Positions 34,488-43,324 of a stretch of DNA of 64,000 nucleotides are shown here, in pieces. A program made the position numbers and the translations under genes. The notes under the pieces are model-generated. The model saw only the letters and a program-made list of their open reading frames with translations, did no database searches and was not told the DNA's origin. Position 1 is the stretch's first letter. The number at the start of each line of letters is the position of its first letter. Origin of the DNA: Bacillus_AB infantis_C (GTDB lineage Bacteria; Bacillota; Bacilli; Bacillales; Cytobacillaceae); the NCBI RefSeq assembly GCF_050107595.1, contig NZ_JBNILH010000004.1:372001-436000 (forward strand), given 5' to 3'.

Positions 34488-35967
34488 GCGCTGCTCCTTC
34501 TTTCAGGTAATAATCATAGAATAGATTCTGAAATACTTCGTTTGGGTCACGTTTCAGCTTTTCCGCCCGGAACTCCTCCCACTCTGGGTACGCCTCTCTG
34601 AACTGCTCCTTTGTTTGATAATGATAGTATGGAAGATAATAAGTTCCGCCATGCTCGAGTGTCAGACTGGTCCACTTTTGGATGATTGCTTCCGCATCTG
34701 CCATCTGTCCTTCCTTGAGACCATGCTGAATCAATACGACCAGGCTCAGCATGTCTTCCTTGGCATAATTCAGGCTTGTTATACTATCCTTTGCTGCATA
34801 ACGAACCGTAATATTATGGATTTTAAAATCTGCGCCTTGATCAGAAACTGGCAGCAGATTTTTCAAATCCTTCATATACTCCCCGTACTGATGGACAGGC
34901 ACAAAAAATTCCTGCAGAACCTCTACCCGCCCCGGTTTTGTGTATTCCATGAATGCGGAGTTCCCGCGCATCACATTATTCCTGGTGATGTTCTTTCCAT
35001 TCAGAGACCTTGCCATAAGCTTTTGATTGCTCCAAAACAGGTCCTCCCACATCCCGCCCTGCCGGCCGATATCCATCGCAAGCTTGCCCAGCCGTGCCCC
35101 TTTCTCTTCCTTAAGGGGGGCAGCTTTGTCCTGCCTTCCTGTGTGGTTATAATCCACCACATACATTTCTTCGAGGAAGGTACTCGGGGCAACGCTTACC
35201 CGTGCATAATGCATAGCTGTGTCATCCCTGTCCAGCAGATTGGTAAAATAGGATTCATATTCATCCGTTTTCAGCTCTTCTGTATGGATGGTGTATACCT
35301 CGTCTTCCGTAAGCTCCAGTGTAACATCCAGGATCACCCCAAATAATCCGTAACCGCCAAACATATACTTCATCCATTCCTCCGAATCTTTCCTCGTTAC
35401 TGTCTGAATTTCACCCGCAGGCGTCAGCACAGTCATTTCTTTTACAGTTCCGGCCATAGGTCCAAAGCGTATATCCCGGCCATGGGCGTTCACCGACAGT
35501 GACCCTCCAATCGTAAAAATCGATTGTGACTGCGTAACCTTCAAGGCTAATCCATCATCCTTCACAGCTTCCTGGATATCCTCCCATGAAGCCCCGCTCT
35601 CCACTTTCACGGTTTTAGCTTCCTTATTGACTTCAAGTATCTTATTGAATGACCGCATATCTAACACCACACCATCCTTATAATAGGTATGGCCTCCCTG
35701 CGAATGCTGCAGTCCGGCAACCGAAATATTCTGCCCGTTCCTGTTAGCTTCTTTTACGATCCGCTGCAGTTCAGATCGGTCACCTGCTTCGGCCACCCGC
35801 TCAATCCGCTCCGGCAAAAGCCCGGTATAATCTGTAGTGAGAGCACTTTGGGACAGTCCATATTTGCGTGTTTCGATTGGGATGTTGAAAAGAATCCAAA
35901 GAAGGAATATGCATACGATACATCCCAGAAACCATGGTTTATTGATAAATTTGTTTAGCAACTTCAT
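34477..35967 (-). CDS. Membrane-anchored FAD-linked oxidase
   Basis: 496 residues. A single N-terminal membrane segment (about 10-30), then a PCMH-type FAD-binding domain (about 60-230) with VSVAGLQHSQGG, VESGASWEDIQ, IGGSLSVNAHGRD and YGLFGVILDVTL, then a substrate domain. This is the vanillyl-alcohol-oxidase/GlcD superfamily; the HSQGGH and NAHGRD motifs are like those of sugar- or alditol-oxidising members. Substrate unknown. ATG at 35967 was chosen because AGGTGA lies 5-6 nt upstream. A 24-bp palindrome overlaps the probable promoter. Confidence 0.82.
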   Translation of the reverse strand: MKLLNKFINKPWFLGCIVCIFLLWILFNIPIETRKYGLSQSALTTDYTGLLPERIERVAEAGDRSELQRIVKEANRNGQNISVAGLQHSQGGHTYYKDGVVLDMRSFNKILEVNKEAKTVKVESGASWEDIQEAVKDDGLALKVTQSQSIFTIGGSLSVNAHGRDIRFGPMAGTVKEMTVLTPAGEIQTVTRKDSEEWMKYMFGGYGLFGVILDVTLELTEDEVYTIHTEELKTDEYESYFTNLLDRDDTAMHYARVSVAPSTFLEEMYVVDYNHTGRQDKAAPLKEEKGARLGKLAMDIGRQGGMWEDLFWSNQKLMARSLNGKNITRNNVMRGNSAFMEYTKPGRVEVLQEFFVPVHQYGEYMKDLKNLLPVSDQGADFKIHNITVRYAAKDSITSLNYAKEDMLSLVVLIQHGLKEGQMADAEAIIQKWTSLTLEHGGTYYLPYYHYQTKEQFREAYPEWEEFRAEKLKRDPNEVFQNLFYDYYLKEGAAHDN

Positions 35968-36013
35968 TTTGCTCACCTATTGTATGAGTATGGTTTTAAT
36001 GTCTCTTTTACAA

Positions 36014-36037
36014 AATAAGTGTAAAATTACACTTATT
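36014..36037. promoter_or_regulatory. Perfect palindromic operator candidate before the FAD-oxidase
   Basis: Arms AATAAGTGTAA and TTACACTTATT (11 bp each) around AA. On the minus strand a TATAAT overlaps its edge, so a repressor here would block the start of transcription. The GTGTAA/TTACAC core is of the kind bound by TetR-type repressors; no such gene is adjacent. Confidence 0.65.
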
Positions 36038-36097
36038 ATAACAACAAAACCATATTAAGGAAAGTGTTTTTTAGACTGAGGAAAGTTCATAAGAGCA

Positions 36098-36127
36098 AAA
36101 AAAAAAGAGACAGCCGACAGCTGTCTC
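36098..36127 (-). terminator. Terminator of the sorbitol operon
   Basis: GAGACAGC / GCTGTCTC with a 5-nt loop followed by ten T on the minus strand, directly after the HAD gene stop. Confidence 0.9.
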
Positions 36128-36784
36128 CTACATTCCCTCAATCTCCTCTACAACTCTCCCAAACTCCTTCTCTCCCATACTCCCAAGTCTCATATGATAC
36201 CCCTCAAAAGCAAGATTCTCAGTAATCTTATTCGGCACAATCACACATCTAAGCCCTGCCGCAATCGCAGCTTTTGATCCGTTCATCGAATCTTCAAAAG
36301 CAATGGCTTCAGACGGTTCAATCCCGAAATGGCTGATAACATTCCTGTAGAGAGCCGGATCTGGCTTAACCCTTTCTACATCGTCCGAGGTCTGGATGTA
36401 GTCAAAATACTGAAGGAAGTTCAACTCCTTCAGGAAGAAGGTGACCCATTCCCGGTTGGAGCTGGAGGCGAGTCCGATTTTCAGTCCTCTGCTTTTGGCT
36501 TCCTTCAGATAAACCTCAACTCCTTCACGGGCAATAGGAGATTGAAGTTTTTCCTTATGTAAGATATGCGATCTCTCGATGATTTCTTCAATTGCCATGG
36601 TGCCGTTTGATTTTTCCATGATGTATTCATACAGGCCTTTTGAATCTGTACCGATGAAGTGAGCATAGTCGGCAATCGGCATTTCACTAGGGTCAATTGC
36701 GAGCATGTCGCAGAATGCTTCGTAAAGGGCATATTCTGTGTCGATGATCAGTCCGTCAAAATCACAGACGATTGCTTTAATCAT
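36128..36784 (-). CDS. HAD-family sugar phosphatase or phosphoglucomutase-like protein
   Basis: 218 residues. CDFDGLIIDTE is HAD motif I with the nucleophile Asp; GLASSSNREW is motif II; AFEDSMNG and a Lys before it are motifs III and IV. The helical cap between motifs I and II places it with the beta-phosphoglucomutase subfamily. Last gene of the sorbitol operon, 24 bp after fsa, so it may remove phosphate from side products. ATG at 36784 has AGGAAGG 8 nt upstream. Confidence 0.85.
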   Translation of the reverse strand: MIKAIVCDFDGLIIDTEYALYEAFCDMLAIDPSEMPIADYAHFIGTDSKGLYEYIMEKSNGTMAIEEIIERSHILHKEKLQSPIAREGVEVYLKEAKSRGLKIGLASSSNREWVTFFLKELNFLQYFDYIQTSDDVERVKPDPALYRNVISHFGIEPSEAIAFEDSMNGSKAAIAAGLRCVIVPNKITENLAFEGYHMRLGSMGEKEFGRVVEEIEGM

Positions 36785-36807
36785 AGGTTCCACCTTCCTC
36801 TTTCTTT

Positions 36808-37491
36808 CTATTTATCCTCGCTTAAAATCAAACTGCCTTCCCCATACTGCCCCATCCAATCCTTACTGAAAGCTTCTACATTATCTTCTATAGATGGAAT
36901 TTTGACGAGTGCTTCAATCAGTTCTGGTGCTGCAGTAATTCCGTGCGCGCCGGCAAGGCAGACATTATGAATCTGCTGGACGTTTTTGAAGCTCGCTGCC
37001 AGAACCTCACAAGGTAAACTATGCTTTGAGAAAATCTCCGTAATCTCTGCGACTACCTTCGTACCATTGCCAGTAAGATTATCGATCCGGTTAACATAAG
37101 GAGCCACATAATCGGCGCCGGCTTTGGCAGCAAGATACGCGTTCATCGGCGTATAAACCGTTGTTGCCAGAGTCCGAATTCCCTCAGCCTTCAGCATTTT
37201 GATCGCTTTGATCCCCTCCAAGGTGACAGGGATTTTTACGACAACGTTCCCGGATACAGCTTCACAGAGCCAGCGGGCTTCTTCCGCCATTCCTTCTGCA
37301 TCCCCGGCGATCGTCTGGACAAACAGCTCTTTATCTTCTCCGATAACAGCTCTGATTTCCTTAAGCAAAGGCAGGAAAGGCTTTTGCTCCTTTACAACAA
37401 TGCTCGGATTGGTGGTGACCCCGTCAATCGGGAAAAAATCCACGAGCTTCTTAATGCTTTCAACATTTGCTGAATCAATGACTAATTTCAT
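36808..37491 (-). CDS. fsa: Fructose-6-phosphate aldolase / transaldolase-like
   Basis: 227 residues, the short transaldolase subfamily (about 220 residues). The Schiff-base lysine is K86 in NVVVKIPVTLEG, and GVTTNPSIV (24-32) is the family motif. Such enzymes split fructose 6-phosphate to dihydroxyacetone and glyceraldehyde 3-phosphate or act as small transaldolases. In this operon SrlD would supply fructose 6-phosphate. A hairpin (37513-37552) before the gene may lower its expression relative to the PTS genes. Confidence 0.85.
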   Translation of the reverse strand: MKLVIDSANVESIKKLVDFFPIDGVTTNPSIVVKEQKPFLPLLKEIRAVIGEDKELFVQTIAGDAEGMAEEARWLCEAVSGNVVVKIPVTLEGIKAIKMLKAEGIRTLATTVYTPMNAYLAAKAGADYVAPYVNRIDNLTGNGTKVVAEITEIFSKHSLPCEVLAASFKNVQQIHNVCLAGAHGITAAPELIEALVKIPSIEDNVEAFSKDWMGQYGEGSLILSEDK

Positions 37492-37512
37492 ATCCCTTGC
37501 CCCCTCTTAAAA

Positions 37513-37552
37513 ATAATAGCCTAACTCTTGGATGACAAAAGTTAAGCTATTG
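37513..37552. terminator. Intra-operon hairpin between srlB and fsa
   Basis: AATAGC...TAACT / AGTTA...GCTATT followed by TTTTT on the minus strand. It probably causes partial termination, separating PTS genes from fsa and HAD. Confidence 0.65.
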
Positions 37553-37563
37553 TTTTTTATTCA

Positions 37564-37926
37564 TTATGAGTAGATCCGGATTGTGTCTCCAGCGTTAACT
37601 TCCTGGATTTCACTGTCTTCCAGGTACAGGGTGCCTGGCAGTTCCGGAGTTTGTGAGCCGTCAAACTTCAGGGTAATATGGCCGAGTGAGGAAAGATTTT
37701 GTTTCACAGCATCGCCGACAGAAGTAACTTTATATTCATTGCTGCCGATCTGCAGCGTATCGCCTGCTGCAATCTCGCCTTCAACTTCTTTTACGTCGAT
37801 AAGGAGGCAGTACTCAGCAAGCTCAGCTGGAGCGTTATCCCCGAAAAGAATGAACATTTTTTCACCGAGAAATTCAGTTACCGAAGGGCCGATGCTGTTG
37901 ATTTTAGTTTCGAATTTCGTTGTCAT
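37564..37926 (-). CDS. srlB: PTS sorbitol EIIA component
   Basis: 120 residues, glucitol/sorbitol EIIA family. INSIGPSVTEFL, FGDNAPAELAEYC and GHITLKFDG are family landmarks. EIIA normally carries phosphate from HPr on a histidine. Here the position aligning by eye with H43 of E. coli SrlB (after EYC) is hydrophobic, and the only histidine in the protein is in SLGHITL. AAAGGAGA precedes the ATG at 37926. Follows srlE. Confidence 0.88.
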   Translation of the reverse strand: MTTKFETKINSIGPSVTEFLGEKMFILFGDNAPAELAEYCLLIDVKEVEGEIAAGDTLQIGSNEYKVTSVGDAVKQNLSSLGHITLKFDGSQTPELPGTLYLEDSEIQEVNAGDTIRIYS

Positions 37927-38036
37927 GGTTGTGTCTCTCCTTTGAATCAATTTTCTCTATTGCGGTACGGGAGCAACAGGTGCAGATGCACTAACGAAGC
38001 CCCCTTATCCGCATGCTCATTTTCTATTATTTAATC

Positions 38037-39050
38037 TCAATCATACAAGCCAAAGCTTGCGAGCCAGGCAATGAAGACGGTCGGCGCCCCCGTGAGGAAT
38101 CTGGAGTAGAGGACAGATGGAACCCCTACTTCGACTGTTTCAACCTCTGCTTCTGCAAGTCCAAGTCCTACTGGTACGAAGTCAGCCGCAGCTTGAGCAT
38201 TGATGGCGAACAGGGCCGGCAATGCAAGGTGGGCCGGGATGTTACCTTTTCCGATTTCAACCCCGATCAGTGTTCCGACTACCTGGGCAATAACAGCGCC
38301 AGGGCCTAAGAATGGGGATAGAAGCGGGAATGAGCAGACAAGTGCGATGACAATCAGTCCCCATACAGAACCCGCGAACGGTGAAAGGAATTTCGCGAAC
38401 ACGTCGCCGATTCCTGATTCCAGGATGACCCCGATGAGCATGGCAACGAATGCCATGAACGGAAGGATTGTTTTGATAACTGTATCAATGGCATCACGGC
38501 CTGCCTGGTAGAAGACGCTCGTGATTGAGCCCATGGCCATGCCGACTCTTGCCATCAATCCTTGTGGCTTTTGCTGTTCACTGATTTTCTTGTCTGAGCT
38601 GTATTTAGGTGTTTTGATCCCTTCAGCTGCCTCTTCCTGTACTGACATTGCCGGTGCTGGGGCTGCTGTACCTTCTGCATCTGCCAGCTGGATGTTTTCC
38701 GCCTTTACGCCGGAAACATAGATGTCTTCTGTAATATGCTTGGCCAATGGACCGCTCTGGCCTGTCGGCATGATGTTGATCGTCGGAATGCGCTTTTGCG
38801 GGTATAATCCGCAGCGCAGGGTGCCGCCGCAATCGATGATGACGCAGGCCATCTCTTTTTCCGGCACAGATGTTTTAAACCCGTCAACAAGCTCGCAGCC
38901 TGTCAGTTCAGCAATCTTATCTGCGATTTCCGGTCTTTGTCCGCCGGTAATATAGACGACTTTATTCCTTTCGTCTGTCGGAGTTATCACTAAAGGTCCG
39001 CCAAAACCGCCGGCACCCTTTGAAATTTTGATTGATTGAAAAGCTGTCAT
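38037..39050 (-). CDS. srlE: PTS sorbitol EIIBC component
   Basis: 337 residues. The N-terminal EIIB part starts with SIKISKGAGGFGGPL and has the Cys-containing IIDCGGTLRCGLYP; a linker rich in Ala and Glu leads to a C-terminal membrane part with four to five helices (DVFAKFLSPFAGS, FPLLSPFLGPGA). EIIB takes phosphate from EIIA and passes it to sorbitol as it enters with EIIC. ATG at 39050 has AGGCGG 8 nt upstream. Between srlA and srlB, as in other gut operons. Confidence 0.92.
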   Translation of the reverse strand: MTAFQSIKISKGAGGFGGPLVITPTDERNKVVYITGGQRPEIADKIAELTGCELVDGFKTSVPEKEMACVIIDCGGTLRCGLYPQKRIPTINIMPTGQSGPLAKHITEDIYVSGVKAENIQLADAEGTAAPAPAMSVQEEAAEGIKTPKYSSDKKISEQQKPQGLMARVGMAMGSITSVFYQAGRDAIDTVIKTILPFMAFVAMLIGVILESGIGDVFAKFLSPFAGSVWGLIVIALVCSFPLLSPFLGPGAVIAQVVGTLIGVEIGKGNIPAHLALPALFAINAQAAADFVPVGLGLAEAEVETVEVGVPSVLYSRFLTGAPTVFIAWLASFGLYD

Positions 39051-39070
39051 GTTTCCCACCGCCTAGAATT

Positions 39071-39616
39071 CTATAGTTGAACTGTATCTTTTAGTTTTAC
39101 GTTTTGCTGCTTGGCTACATAAGCTGTAGTCAGGTCAGTTACCCAGCCTCTTAGGAAGTTGGTGACTATCCCGACAAGGAAGTAGCGGAGTGCAAGCTCG
39201 GTTACATCATGGCCCAGTGTTGTGATCCCTGCAGAAATCCCGAGGAATACGAACAGCTCGCCCGGATTAACGTGCGGGAATAATCCGTTGTGCGTGTGGC
39301 ATGAATACGATGCTGCCGCATAATAGCTTGGCTTATATTTTTCCGGAAGAAATCTTCCAAGTGATAATGTCATAGGATTGGCAAGGACGAATGTTCCGAT
39401 GATCGGCAGAACAAAATATCTTGTAAATGCGTTTTTCCCTGACTTTCTTGCAAGCCTCTCGACCCGCTCTTCCCCGACGAGGCGGACAAGCGCGTTCATG
39501 GCAACCAATAGCATGATCAATAGCGGTACAATATCTGTGACAAGGCTGACAAAGGTTTCGCCGCCTGTGCGGAATAAGTTCATGAACCCCTCAGCTAATT
39601 TGATGATAAAATCCAT
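39071..39616 (-). CDS. srlA: PTS sorbitol EIIC component
   Basis: 181 residues, four membrane helices. GRFLPEKYKPSYYAAASYSCHTHNGLFPHVNPGE (split here by family blocks SYSCHTHNG and HVNPGELFVF) is diagnostic for glucitol EIIC. It is the membrane channel that works with SrlE and SrlB. Starts 5 bp after gutM. Confidence 0.93.
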   Translation of the reverse strand: MDFIIKLAEGFMNLFRTGGETFVSLVTDIVPLLIMLLVAMNALVRLVGEERVERLARKSGKNAFTRYFVLPIIGTFVLANPMTLSLGRFLPEKYKPSYYAAASYSCHTHNGLFPHVNPGELFVFLGISAGITTLGHDVTELALRYFLVGIVTNFLRGWVTDLTTAYVAKQQNVKLKDTVQL

Positions 39617-39620
39617 CTCT

Positions 39621-40061
39621 TCACCCTCTTCTCATTTCTTTCTTTTTTGGCATGATATAGTCGATCCAGCCTTTTTTCACCTGCAGCTCTCCGCCCTTGG
39701 AGATGATGTCATAGCTCTTAAGTGCATCGGCAATCGCAAGCCGGGTCAATTTATCATGTCCTTTGAAATCTTCTTCGGAAATCTTCAGCAGATATTTCCC
39801 CTCAAAGCCATTCAGGTCCTTGACCTTGGAAAAAACAGTCACTCCCTGCATTTTTGCTGCCTTCAGAATTTTATTCCTTTTATCGATAGCGAACATGACG
39901 ACCGTCCCTGCACGCAGTTTCCCTGTTCTTTTGCCGATGGCCACCCGGCCGAGCGATCTCATTTCGGCATACTTTTTATTAAAATGCTTAATCTGGAAAA
40001 ACCCGAGGATGCTCTGGACCAGCCAGGCGATCCCAATCAGTATGATTAATAATAGAATCAT
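39621..40061 (-). CDS. gutM: Glucitol operon activator GutM
   Basis: 146 residues. One N-terminal membrane helix (about 1-17), then a soluble part with GRVAIGKRTGKL, GTVVMFAID and LNGFEGKYLLKI, which are typical GutM blocks. GutM proteins raise sorbitol operon expression by an unclear mechanism. ATG at 40061 with AAAGGGG 8 nt upstream; 4 bp from the regulator stop. Confidence 0.88.
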   Translation of the reverse strand: MILLLIILIGIAWLVQSILGFFQIKHFNKKYAEMRSLGRVAIGKRTGKLRAGTVVMFAIDKRNKILKAAKMQGVTVFSKVKDLNGFEGKYLLKISEEDFKGHDKLTRLAIADALKSYDIISKGGELQVKKGWIDYIMPKKKEMRRG

Positions 40062-40065
40062 GTTC

Positions 40066-41997
40066 TTAGCCCCTTTCCCTGTTTGACCGTTCAATGCCGG
40101 AGACAAAATCCTCGTAGGATCCCGCCTTCACCAGCTGTGCGATGAGCTCTTCATTGCCCGCAATCGCGATGATTTCATCATAGATTTTGACAATCAGGCT
40201 TTCATTGCATTCATTCTGTTCCTCCGGCAACCCGAGCAGGAACACAAGCCTGACTTCCCTGCCATTCTCCATGACCCCTTCCGGGAATATCCCGACCGCC
40301 AGCTCAATGTCATTGGACTGCTGATTAAAGGTGTGCGGAAAGGCAATATAGCGGTCAAATACCATCGACCCCTTCTCTTCCCTTTCCTTCAGCCGCTCCT
40401 CAAATCCAGGGTCAAGGCGGCCAATTTCAGTCAGCTCATTTACCATATGAAAGACGTTATCGTGATAGCCCTTAGAGCTGTCCAGCTGGAAAAATGACTC
40501 TTTAGCAAGCAGCTGGGCCATCACAGATTGATACTCGCTGCCATTTTGAATGTTGAGCCTCTGTCTGTAGGCCGCTTTCTCAATCTCCCTCTTCACACTG
40601 CTCTCATCGAAGATTTCGTTGATCATAATAAAAGGTGCTTTGGTCTCAAAGGGCAGCTTTACGGTAGAAAAAACAAGATCATATGAATCCAGGACTTCCT
40701 TTACTGCGTCCTTTTCGGCAAAAAGGTCTATTTCTGTATCCTGATTCAGGATGCGCTCCAGCTGGATGCTGACGAGCTTTGCCGTCCCCCGGCCGGTCCC
40801 GCAGACGACTGCGGCTTTTTGGAAGCGTTTGACCTTGATATCGCTTTGGCCGATGAACACTCCGAAATAAAAGGCCAGATAGCCAAGCTCATCCTCCGGC
40901 ACCTCGAGCCCATATCTGCTCTCAATCACCTGTCCGGCAATCTCCGCCATCTTGTAGGCAACCGGATATTTTTCCTTCACATCGGCGAGCAGCGCGTTCT
41001 TCAGGCGAAGCCCGAAGATCAGCCGGTTCAGCATAAAGGTCAAGTGGTACAGAAGATCCTGAAAGAAGGACTCATTCTGCTCAATGATTTCCTTTTTAAA
41101 ACCAACCTGTTCTAGGATCTGTTCAAGCAGCCGCCTTACATCATCGGTAATCGCAATATCTGCCAGCGTCCGGTTGTTTGTCGGCGTCCGCCTTCCTGCA
41201 ATCGGGATCGTGATGAACAGAGCCTCCGCCTCAGGAATTTCAATCGGGAGCTGCTTTTGGATCGCTTCGACGATTTCAAGTGCGATCCCATGCTCCTGTG
41301 TGCCGATCAGCTTTTTATGCTTTTCCTCGATAGCTTCAAGATGATGGTTTTTCAAAAGCCGGTCCAGCATGATGATGATGAATTCCATCAGCCTCTCCTG
41401 GGTAGGAGATTCGAGATTATACTCATGCGAGATTCTCTCGATCGATTCCGTAATATCTTCATCAAGCGGATAATCGCCATACAGCACATCATACAGATGA
41501 TCAAGGATGTAGAAGCGCAGGTCCAATTCCCTGCCGCTCAGCTCCATCCCCCTGTTCGGCTTGCCGTGGATGATGAGCTTGTATGTCTCAAGGGAAACGG
41601 CTGCCTTTTTCAGCTCATTGACGAGCGTTGTGCGGCCCAGGTGCATTTCCTCAGCCAAATCATCCAGTGTATACGTTTCTTCGCTGTTGATGAGCTTGTC
41701 GATGATGAAGCCGATCCGGCCCCTTTGCGAATTCAGCGAGCTATCTTCCGGGCTTCTTTCTTCCAGATAAGATTGGAACGCTTTCATATTATTGATATCG
41801 AAGCGGAAGCCTTTTCCTCTTTCATTGAAAAAAGAAGCAATTCCGTCCAGGTCTTCATTCAGCTGTTTAATGTAATTTCTGATCGTCCTGGTGCCCACAC
41901 CCATTGCTTCTGCAAGCTCATCTAGTGAGTGATAGGTTTTTGTCCGGGCAATTGCCAGTATCTTTGCTGCTCGTTCATCTATCATTCTGTCAGACAT
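40066..41997 (-). CDS. PRD-containing PTS regulator of the sorbitol operon
   Basis: 643 residues, MtlR/GutR-type activator. HTH at the N terminus (AEAMGVGTRTIRNYIKQL), a second HTH (DDLAEEMHLGRTTLVNEL), two PRD domains (about 185-400), an EIIB-like module with AVVCGTGRGTAK and a C-terminal EIIA-like module with YIAFPHTFNQ. PTS-dependent phosphorylation of PRD histidines and the EIIB/EIIA modules usually sets activity by substrate and glucose supply. Start ATG 41997 has AGGGGTGA 5 nt upstream. Lies between srlD and gutM, so it is co-transcribed with its targets. Confidence 0.9.
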   Translation of the reverse strand: MSDRMIDERAAKILAIARTKTYHSLDELAEAMGVGTRTIRNYIKQLNEDLDGIASFFNERGKGFRFDINNMKAFQSYLEERSPEDSSLNSQRGRIGFIIDKLINSEETYTLDDLAEEMHLGRTTLVNELKKAAVSLETYKLIIHGKPNRGMELSGRELDLRFYILDHLYDVLYGDYPLDEDITESIERISHEYNLESPTQERLMEFIIIMLDRLLKNHHLEAIEEKHKKLIGTQEHGIALEIVEAIQKQLPIEIPEAEALFITIPIAGRRTPTNNRTLADIAITDDVRRLLEQILEQVGFKKEIIEQNESFFQDLLYHLTFMLNRLIFGLRLKNALLADVKEKYPVAYKMAEIAGQVIESRYGLEVPEDELGYLAFYFGVFIGQSDIKVKRFQKAAVVCGTGRGTAKLVSIQLERILNQDTEIDLFAEKDAVKEVLDSYDLVFSTVKLPFETKAPFIMINEIFDESSVKREIEKAAYRQRLNIQNGSEYQSVMAQLLAKESFFQLDSSKGYHDNVFHMVNELTEIGRLDPGFEERLKEREEKGSMVFDRYIAFPHTFNQQSNDIELAVGIFPEGVMENGREVRLVFLLGLPEEQNECNESLIVKIYDEIIAIAGNEELIAQLVKAGSYEDFVSGIERSNRERG

Positions 41998-42084
41998 TTT
42001 TATCACCCCTATTTATATGGAAGCCGGACGGTCTGCCCGCTGGCCGGCTCCCATAAAGGCGCTGCATTCACGTCTTTACAAGCG

Positions 42085-42885
42085 TCAGCCGCGGGATTTA
42101 CCGCCTGAAATATTAAAGGTTGTCCCTGTCACATAGCCTGCACGGTCAGAAGCAAGATAAGAAACCAAATCAGCGATTTCTGTCAGCTTTCCTTCGCGCC
42201 CAAGCGGGATTGATTTGCTGTAATCCGTTGACAGACCATCAACTGTCACACCGCGTGTGTATGCCAATGCTTCATTATAAGCATCTGTCCTGAGGCCAGT
42301 CGTTTCAATGATACCAGGGGCAATCGCAGCGACACGAATATTGTGTTTGCCAAGCTCCTTCGCCCATGCCCTAGTAAAAGCAATCACCGCTCCCTTTGTT
42401 GCGGAATAGCAGCTCTGTCCGGCAGAACCTTCCTGGCCAGCCTCTGAAGATACATTGATAATCACGCCGCCGCTTTGCTCCAGCATCTTCTTTGCAGAAG
42501 CCTGGGCAAACAGATAAGGACCCTTCTGATTCACAGCAACCATGAAATCAAAGTCTTTTTCACTTAACTCATACTCCGGCTTTTCTCCCTTGTCGTCAAC
42601 CAAAAGTCTAGGAAGATTCACACCTGCATTATTCACTAGGATATCCAAAGACCCGAACAGCTCAACCGTCTTCGCAACCGCCTGGTCAACGCTCTCCTTC
42701 TTCGTCACATCACACTGGATAAAATAAGAACCGTTTTCCTGCTCGCCTTCACTCCCATTCAAATCGGCAACCACAACCTTCACGCCGTTCTTCAGGAGTT
42801 CATTCGTAATATGTAAACCGATGCCCGAAGCACCACCCGTAACAATCGCTACCTTCTCTTCCAAACCAAGCCAAGAACCGCTCAT
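42085..42885 (-). CDS. srlD: Sorbitol-6-phosphate 2-dehydrogenase
   Basis: 266 residues, short-chain dehydrogenase. NAD site TGGASGIG near residue 17, NNAG, catalytic Ser in NVSSEAGQEGS, and Y-x3-K in CYSATKG. It oxidises sorbitol 6-phosphate to fructose 6-phosphate. Resembles the Streptococcus/Lactobacillus-type enzyme (DDKGEKPEYEL loop). AGGAGG 8 nt before the ATG. First gene of the operon, behind a cre-like box. Confidence 0.92.
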   Translation of the reverse strand: MSGSWLGLEEKVAIVTGGASGIGLHITNELLKNGVKVVVADLNGSEGEQENGSYFIQCDVTKKESVDQAVAKTVELFGSLDILVNNAGVNLPRLLVDDKGEKPEYELSEKDFDFMVAVNQKGPYLFAQASAKKMLEQSGGVIINVSSEAGQEGSAGQSCYSATKGAVIAFTRAWAKELGKHNIRVAAIAPGIIETTGLRTDAYNEALAYTRGVTVDGLSTDYSKSIPLGREGKLTEIADLVSYLASDRAGYVTGTTFNISGGKSRG

Positions 42886-42908
42886 CTGTCATTCCTCCTA
42901 TAACCAAG

Positions 42909-42923
42909 TTGAAAACACTTACA
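42909..42923. promoter_or_regulatory. cre-like box and promoter of the sorbitol operon
   Basis: TTGAAAACACTTACA fits cre with one mismatch. On the minus strand TATACT lies about 15 bp upstream of it as a likely -10, so CcpA bound here would sit just downstream of the start of transcription. Confidence 0.5.
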
Positions 42924-43006
42924 ATTTCTAACTTCAGTATAGTAATAGAACAGAAAATGATTAATACAGACTTTTTCACTCAAGTGTGAAAATGGGTGTA
43001 TGAATT

Positions 43007-43154
43007 GGGCCAGGGGGTCAGGTTCCTTGGCTCATTTTTGGTGTGGTGGGCCATGGGGTCTGGTCCCCTGGCTCGTTTTTTCGCGGTGGGCCATGGGGTC
43101 AGTCCCCCTGGCTCGGTTTTCGGGGTGGGCCATGGGGTCAGTCCCTCTGGCTCA
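43007..43154. repeat. Family B palindromic repeat cluster (four tandem copies)
   Basis: Copies begin at 43007, 43048, 43088 and 43127, about 40 bp apart. Each has GGGCCATGGGGTC on the left and CCCCTGGCTC on the right, so each can fold into a long hairpin. Spacers between copies are GT-rich. Lies between the sorbitol operon and the mntA-hepT pair. Confidence 0.85.
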
Positions 43155-43257
43155 TTTTCCGGAATTGGGTCTCTGTGTTTTAGAAACTGCCTTCAGAACT
43201 CTTGACTTTCAGCCCGCAATATCAAATTCGGAGACATGGCATCTGCTGCCGTACGCT

Positions 43258-43287
43258 TTGATAAACGGAACATTGAACCTATATAAT
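43258..43287 (+). promoter_or_regulatory. Promoter of mntA-hepT
   Basis: TTGATA (43258-43263), 18-bp spacer, TATAAT (43282-43287). A second TATAAT at 43294-43299 has TTGAAC 15 bp before it. Confidence 0.6.
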
Positions 43288-43324
43288 ACATGTTATAATG
43301 AACAAAAATGACGGAGGGTTTGAA

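Noticed and set aside
42996..43205. Short proteins encoded in the family B cluster
   Set aside because: The frames consist only of translated hairpin repeats.
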